Of a DNA stretch of 64,000 bases, positions 58,786 to 64,000 are shown one piece after another. Made by a program: the position numbers and the translations under genes. Positions within the stretch are counted from its first letter, which is position 1. Every line of letters begins with the position of its first letter. Source of the DNA: Vigna angularis (Eukaryota > Streptophyta > Magnoliopsida > Fabales > Fabaceae); contig NC_068974.1 in NCBI RefSeq assembly GCF_016808095.1, positions 4,588,001 through 4,652,000 on the forward strand, read 5' to 3'. The notes under the pieces are model-generated. The model did not search any database. It was not told the DNA's origin and was given only the letters and a program-made list of their open reading frames with translations.

Positions 58786-60879
58786 AAATCCTCTCCATTT
58801 GACTCCCCAATTGAATGTTTTTAACCCAAGATATATATACCCTCTTTTCCCATATAGCTACTTTTAATTACCCCTTTATACTTAATCCTCTTTTATTGAA
58901 TAGCCAGATGAAGTACCCAAACTAGTATACCATCAGATTTTTATTAACAGTATCTCATGACCAAAGAAGGAAATCACAAACCTAGTATGCCCTTTACCCT
59001 ATCACTAGTAGATATCAAATTCGAAACAGTTACATCATAATCGATCTGTTCATTAACAAAAATGTATGGACACTCAATCACATGTAATTATCCTGACTAG
59101 CAATCTAGACTACCTTATCTTCAAGATTGAATATAACAACTTTTCTATGGTTCATTATATGATTAATCAATTGGATAAACCCCCCAACTCTTTCCAGAAC
59201 CATTATTGTTAGAAAAGTGATGCCTTATATCTCAAGCCAAGAGAGACTGAATTGAATTTTGCTTTAAAGATTGATAAGATTGTATTGAAACAGCGCGCAA
59301 GACAGTTATTTATAGGATTGTTGAATCTTGACGCAATTTAATCGATTACCCAATAAATGTAATTTGTTAAGCTTTTTTTTCTACTTTAATAGTTTTACAT
59401 ATGTTTTAGATTTAACAGATTATACAACGCATGCAATCGATTATGTAATTCATACAAGTCAACAATCATTCATATGACCGTTATAAACAATTAAGTCTTT
59501 AAATGAAATTGATTTTCACAAGATAAACATTTTAACCGATTAGGAAACTTATGTAATCGATTATGTTCAACACTTAAGCAAATTTTCAAATCAATTTTCT
59601 TTTCTAAACATATCAATGCATTTATCAAACACATGCGGCATAGCAACGTGTTTCAATCAATTATACAACTAATGTAATCGATTACTACACAACTATTTTC
59701 TCCTATTATATTAATATATGGAGAAATCTAACATATTATATATAATGTCTAATAGCTAGAAATGGTTAATGTGCAAACACTATTTAGTTTTTAGCTAGGA
59801 ATGATTGCATTGTAAACAATACTTTAGGTTTTTATTAGCCAAGAGTGGATGCTTTTTCAAATATACTTGGATTTTAGCCAAAAGTAGCTAATTTTCAAAT
59901 AATACTCAGTTTGTAATTTGGAAGAATAGTCTACATAGTCTCAATCAGTTGATTGAAAACTAAACATAGTGTGCCACAAATCAATTACATATTATTAAAT
60001 TGCACTAAAAAAAGAAAAGAGATATTTGTGAACCACTAATGGAAAAGATTTTTTATAGATTATTTACCAAGTCAAAATTATTGTTTGTAAACAATTCAAC
60101 CCTATCTTTTCATGTTTTAATTTGTTTTAAATAAAGTCACTTTCCCACCACCACCAATCTTCCTTCATAAATACCAGATGATTATGCCATAACTTAAGAC
60201 ATTTCTTTTGTACTAGTTCAAGTATATCTTGTTCACGACCTATTGGTATTCTAAAACATCATCTTATTTGGCAAATAATAATATCATGGAGTCCATGCTT
60301 GATCCTTTTTCTACATCATCTCCCATATTGAATCTGGTGATCATGTGAAAATCATTAGTTCATTGCTATCATAAGATATAGACAATAAGTTAATTTTTGT
60401 AAGGTTGAACTAGGTTTAAAGTTCATTTTCTAAGAATAACAAATAATACAGTGTTTTGGTTTATCTAATCCATCTTCTTAGTATGAAATAGGAAATATAC
60501 AGGTCTATATAGACATAAGAAAAACAAGCTTAGAAGACATACCACATTAGACTATTAAAGAACTAGACAATTAATATAAGCTTCATACAAAAGTGCAAGA
60601 ATCAAACGAATAGAAGAAAAGTGCTAAATGAAGAAAAATGTTAGAAGAAATTCAGCAAAACACCAAATGAATATAATACATGAGAAGCTGTCAAGTTTAT
60701 GAAGACCAAATAAGAAATATAAGTGAAGTAGACAAAGTATAGAATAGCTTTCACAAGACACAATTTGAATTTGAATTGTGAAGGTCTTCTACTTTTACCA
60801 CACATTCAAACATCCCAAAGATGATATACTAACATAACAAACCCACTCTCTAACTTTGTACACTCATTTTGGAGTTATC
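58786..60879. other. Intergenic DNA with reverse-oriented Sirevirus-like LTR scraps
   Basis: Between 59330 and 59700, degenerate palindromes ('taatcgattaccc', 'caatcgattatgt', 'taatcgattactac') and 'tgaccgttataaac' recall the LTR relic at 33750-35110 in reverse. No coding sequence. Nothing recognised from 59760 to 60879. Confidence 0.45.
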
Positions 60880-61890
60880 ATTATTACAAAGGTAGAGAGA
60901 AAGTTGTCTTGTGTTTGACAGTATTGAGTGCTACGAGTGTAAGTGATGGAAGAGCGGCTCCGAGAAGTGACCGAAGACGCGATGAAACTCCTTCGAAGCT
61001 CCCTCCGACGAGTAAAGACGCAGCGGAATGATGAGGAACACGATATCGAGGAATGACTCAAAAGAAATCTAAGGAAAACAACAAAACCATAGACCGAGGT
61101 TTAATCGGTGGAAAACCTTAGAAACACGAAGGAAACCCTAGAACGGTGAGGAATCACTAAACTGACCGAATAATCGGTGGAAATGGTGTTTTAAACGGTG
61201 GAAAGGGAAGAACAAAGGTTGGAGAGGTGTTTAATCGGTCAAAACTCAAAGAAAATGATGAAAGATGAAGAAACCCTAGCGGAGGGTTTAGACCTATGAA
61301 TGTTTCGGTGGAAAATGGAGGATAGAGGAAATGGAGATGATTATGTGAGTGAAGAAGGCTTACCGTGATGATGAAAGGCAAGAAGACGAACGCTCCCGCA
61401 GACGTCGAAGGTGAGAATGAAAATGGAGGTCCTGCGAGTGAGAAATGCTCTCAACGAGAGAAGATGTTAATGTGATGAAGTGAAAGCACGAATCACAAAT
61501 GACGATGTGGCGAGGAGTGATGACGCGTGCCAAAGGGAAGAAACGTAGCTGCTGAGGCGTGCCAGGCAGAGGAAATGGATTGGTGGAGAAGCGACGTCGT
61601 GGAGGAAAGCAATTGGAAGCACAGTGAAAAGCTAATGGAAAATGAGAAATGGAGGTAGTGTGCTGGAAGGTGGCTAGAGGAAGTCCTTGGACTCTCTAGC
61701 GTGACTTTGAAGGAGAATTATTCTGGTTTCAGAAATATAATTCTCATTCATCTCAAAAGTTCCCATTACAAGAGAGGAGCTGGGTATTTATAGTAACCCA
61801 TGCTCCTTACAAGCTAAGCTACATATACAATGAAATGTAAAAATACAAAAAGAGAATACTAAGAAAGGTATGTCAGACTAGATTCCATCA
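60880..61890 (-). mobile_element. LTR of the gag-only retroelement (right copy, inverted)
   Basis: On the minus strand starts TGATGGAATCTAG at 61890. TATA region 'gttactataaataccc' at about 61785-61800. R-region phrase matching 1400-1450, then a long CT-rich leader with 'agggtttcc' words. Its far end is estimated at about 60880. Relative to the left LTR the 3' two-thirds have diverged strongly. Confidence 0.62.
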
Positions 61891-62394
61891 TACCCTCCCT
61901 CTTAAAATAAGATTTGTCCTTAAATCTGGCAATCGCCTTATGAAGAAGCTCCACACAGTCTTTAAGAGCATAGCCATCTTGAAGTGGCCTTATTATTTTA
62001 GATCCACTTTTCTTCTCTTGGATCAAACACGAATCTGCAATACGAATCAAATATATGTTCAATTAATATTGATCCAAAGATGAAATTTTCTACAAAAACA
62101 AGAGAATAAGAACTTCTAATATTTTGATTTGTAATCTTTGAAAATTTTAGAAGTCCAAATTCAGTTTTGTCTTGAGTTACTGGTTTTCTTAAAGATAACA
62201 ATAACTCAATATTTGAATTTCCATATTTTGAAAATGTTTGCATTGAATATATAATGACAAGTGGTTTGAAAGAGAAATTAAAATTAGAAGAGTTAAAAAT
62301 GATTGGAAAAGATTTAAGAGATTGGAAACCTTCCGTTTTAAATTTAGGTTCCATGATTGGAGTCAAAGTTGCCATCCCTAGAAATTTCTCCTTT
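61891..62394 (-). mobile_element. 3' internal region of the right gag-only element
   Basis: Purine tract AAGAGGGAGGGTA at 61891-61904 next to the LTR, then sequence colinear with 770-1250 of the left copy ('ccatggaacc', 'tttaagtctttcccc', 'ctttcaaacaaatt'). No ORF of its own. Confidence 0.75.
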
Positions 62395-62625
62395 TCTTTC
62401 TTCTCTCTTTCTCTTCTCTCTTCTTTTCTCTCTTTCTTCTCTTAGTTTTTCCCTCTCTTTTTCTTTCTTCTCTTCCTCTCTTCTTCTCTCTTCTTCTCTT
62501 TTCTCTTTTTCTTCTCTCTCTCTTCTCTTCTTCTTTCCTTTCTTCCTCTTCTTTTCTTTTTTCTCTTCTCTTATCCTCCTATTTTCTCTCTATCTCTCTT
62601 TCTCTTTTCTTATCCTTTAGCTCAT
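62395..62625 (-). repeat. Pyrimidine tract (CT-rich on the plus strand) in the right gag-only element
   Basis: About 230 bases of C and T, the inverted counterpart of the GA tract at 545-755. Plus-strand ORFs here (Ser/Leu/Phe) are artefacts. Confidence 0.88.
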
Positions 62626-63199
62626 TAAGTCTTGCCCCAAATTCTAGTTCTCTACTAAGAAAACCATGATCATTTAAACTCTCAAGAAATATTTTTCCAT
62701 CTTCAATGCAATCTCTAATAAGTTCTAGGTTTCTCTTAATAGAGGCACAAACTTCCTTCTCATGCAAGATTTTAAATCATACCAATCACGAATGGAGGAC
62801 TTTCTACCTTTTCTAACATGATATTGTCTTTCATCCCACCACTCTTTTGCATGCTCTTCAAAACTAGAAGTGTAGAGACTAAGGATATAAGATTCACCAT
62901 CTCTAGAATTAAAATAGGATTCAGATTTACTTCTTCTAACAATGAATGGATGCATGTCATCAATATCCCTTTCCCAAGCTAGGTATGTTAATGCACCAAT
63001 ATCCTCACCAAAGAATGGAATATTTGCCCTAGCTTGTTTACAAATCATCCTCAATCCTATCAAATTCATGAGATGAACAAGTTCTTCTTCTAGCATCGTC
63101 AAGTTTTCTTTTAATTTCTTTGAAACTAATGGGCTGATCAAAATTAGAAATCCTAGATGACCTATATGAATTAGACGACCTATATGAATAACAAGACAT
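62579..63199 (-). pseudogene. Gag pseudogene of the right gag-only element
   Basis: ATG at 63199 gives MSCYSYRSSNSYRSS and, after a frameshift near 63050, RANIPFFGEDIGALTYLAWE, YILSLYTSSFEEHAKEWWDE and SIRDWYDLKSCMRRKFVP, matching Ty3-type retrotrans_gag capsids (EHAKEWW, SCMRRKFVP). A second break near 62750 shifts frame to a basic helical tail (LNELKDKKREREIE) that enters the purine tract. No knuckle, protease or RT follows. Confidence 0.8.
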
Positions 63200-64000
63200 C
63201 TTTGTTTTTAAAATTTTTCTTAGTGTAAAAGGTATACAAGATTCACACTTAGACAAGTCCCAGGTAAGAAAGGTGAGTCATGAAGACTACTTAAGTACCA
63301 AGTCTTACCTTGGCAGAAATGTCTTAGGTTACTACTAGTTACCCTTTAAACAAAAAATCACCTTTAAAATCAAAGGACACAACTCACAGACAATTAAGCA
63401 CAATTAAAAAACTAGACTCTTGAACTCTAACGTGACAAGGCTTAAGATCGTCCTGCTCTAAAAAGGACTGATCGAAGGACTAAAGAAAACATTCAATCTC
63501 CAACGATCCTTAACCCTATGTTTGTAGAAAGAAATCATCCCATACATAAAAGCCTAAGGCCACAAGTGAGATCATAAGATCATACTCTAGATGACTTTAG
63601 AGAGAAACCTTTATTTTGTAATCCTTTACTTGTATGAAGGTGGTACCTAGAACAATGAGTGTCAATGTTCTGTATTTTCTTGTGAGAATTTCATTATAAA
63701 CATTTCAAACAACTTTTGTTGTAATGTGAAGAGTGGTGTCAGACAAGAGTGACCTTATATACCCATTTCCTAAGAGTAAACTTCATATACTAATAAGTTA
63801 GTAATAATAAAAGAAGAAAAATACTTATATTCATCGATTAATTAGTAAAACTTGTTATGATTGATAAAAAGAATTAGATGTAACTTAAATTAAGATAAAA
63901 ATGTAAAGTAAAATATATGTTCATGACTATTGTTAATATATATGCATATATGAAAGTTTTATGAGCATTTACAAACATTTTTAGTATTTTCTAATCTATT
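63200..64000 (-). mobile_element. 5' internal region of the right gag-only element and beyond
   Basis: 63270-63340 matches 140-230 in reverse ('aagacttggtacttaag' and context). Beyond about 63450 I see nothing recognisable. Whether the 5' LTR lies outside the window cannot be told. Confidence 0.5.

Noticed and set aside
62254..62620. Plus-strand ORF of Ser/Leu/Phe
   Set aside because: Pyrimidine tract of the right gag-only element; the real signal is the gag on the minus strand.

Overview
This is a plant nuclear window, almost certainly from a phaseoloid legume. The best-preserved host gene (3857-5589, minus) encodes a 155-residue PR-10 protein that I recognise as the mung-bean type cytokinin-specific binding protein, so Vigna or a close relative is likely (inference from recalled family sequences; no search was run). 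The DNA is AT-rich, with few host genes and many transposable elements, several nested.

Layout. 1-2235: 3' half of a gag-only LTR retroelement (plus strand). 3857-5589: CSBP/PR-10 gene. 7380-8060: scraps of a copia gag and an LTR. 8691-28196: a Sirevirus-type Ty1/copia element (minus strand) with 962-bp LTRs, TSD TAGAC, gag, pol and an env-like ORF. Its RNase H region is split by a second LTR element at 11868-22644 (2615-bp LTRs, TSD GGAAG). That inner element has a gag ORF but no pol and carries, antisense, an apparently intact intron-containing WOX (WUSCHEL-type homeodomain) gene with its own 5' leader exon. This is the most unusual object in the window. 29407-31570: six-exon neprosin (DUF239) gene with a nonsense codon and a missing exon. 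33750-35110: decayed LTR. 35149-36097: small CACTA element. 36498-37146: CACTA gene remnants. 39945-41880 and about 47600-50165: two decayed Sirevirus relatives. 45737-46005: a two-exon 61-residue secreted or anchored peptide gene. 50239-51504: hAT-like element inside a chain of hairpins. 53299-54302: Mutator-like element carrying what looks like a UPL-type E3 ligase fragment (Pack-MULE). 55303-58782: CACTA deletion derivative joining a transposase-associated domain to an Ulp1-like C-terminus, between two subterminal repeat arrays. 60880-63700: a second gag-only LTR element, inverted relative to the one at the left edge.

Relative ages. By-eye alignment gives 4 differences in 2615 bp between the inner LTRs and 8 in 962 bp between the outer LTRs. 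This agrees with the nesting order: the WOX-carrying element is very recent, its Sirevirus host older, and the other copia relics much older. Host genes are separated by AT-rich DNA with microsatellites, and I found no rRNA or tRNA genes.
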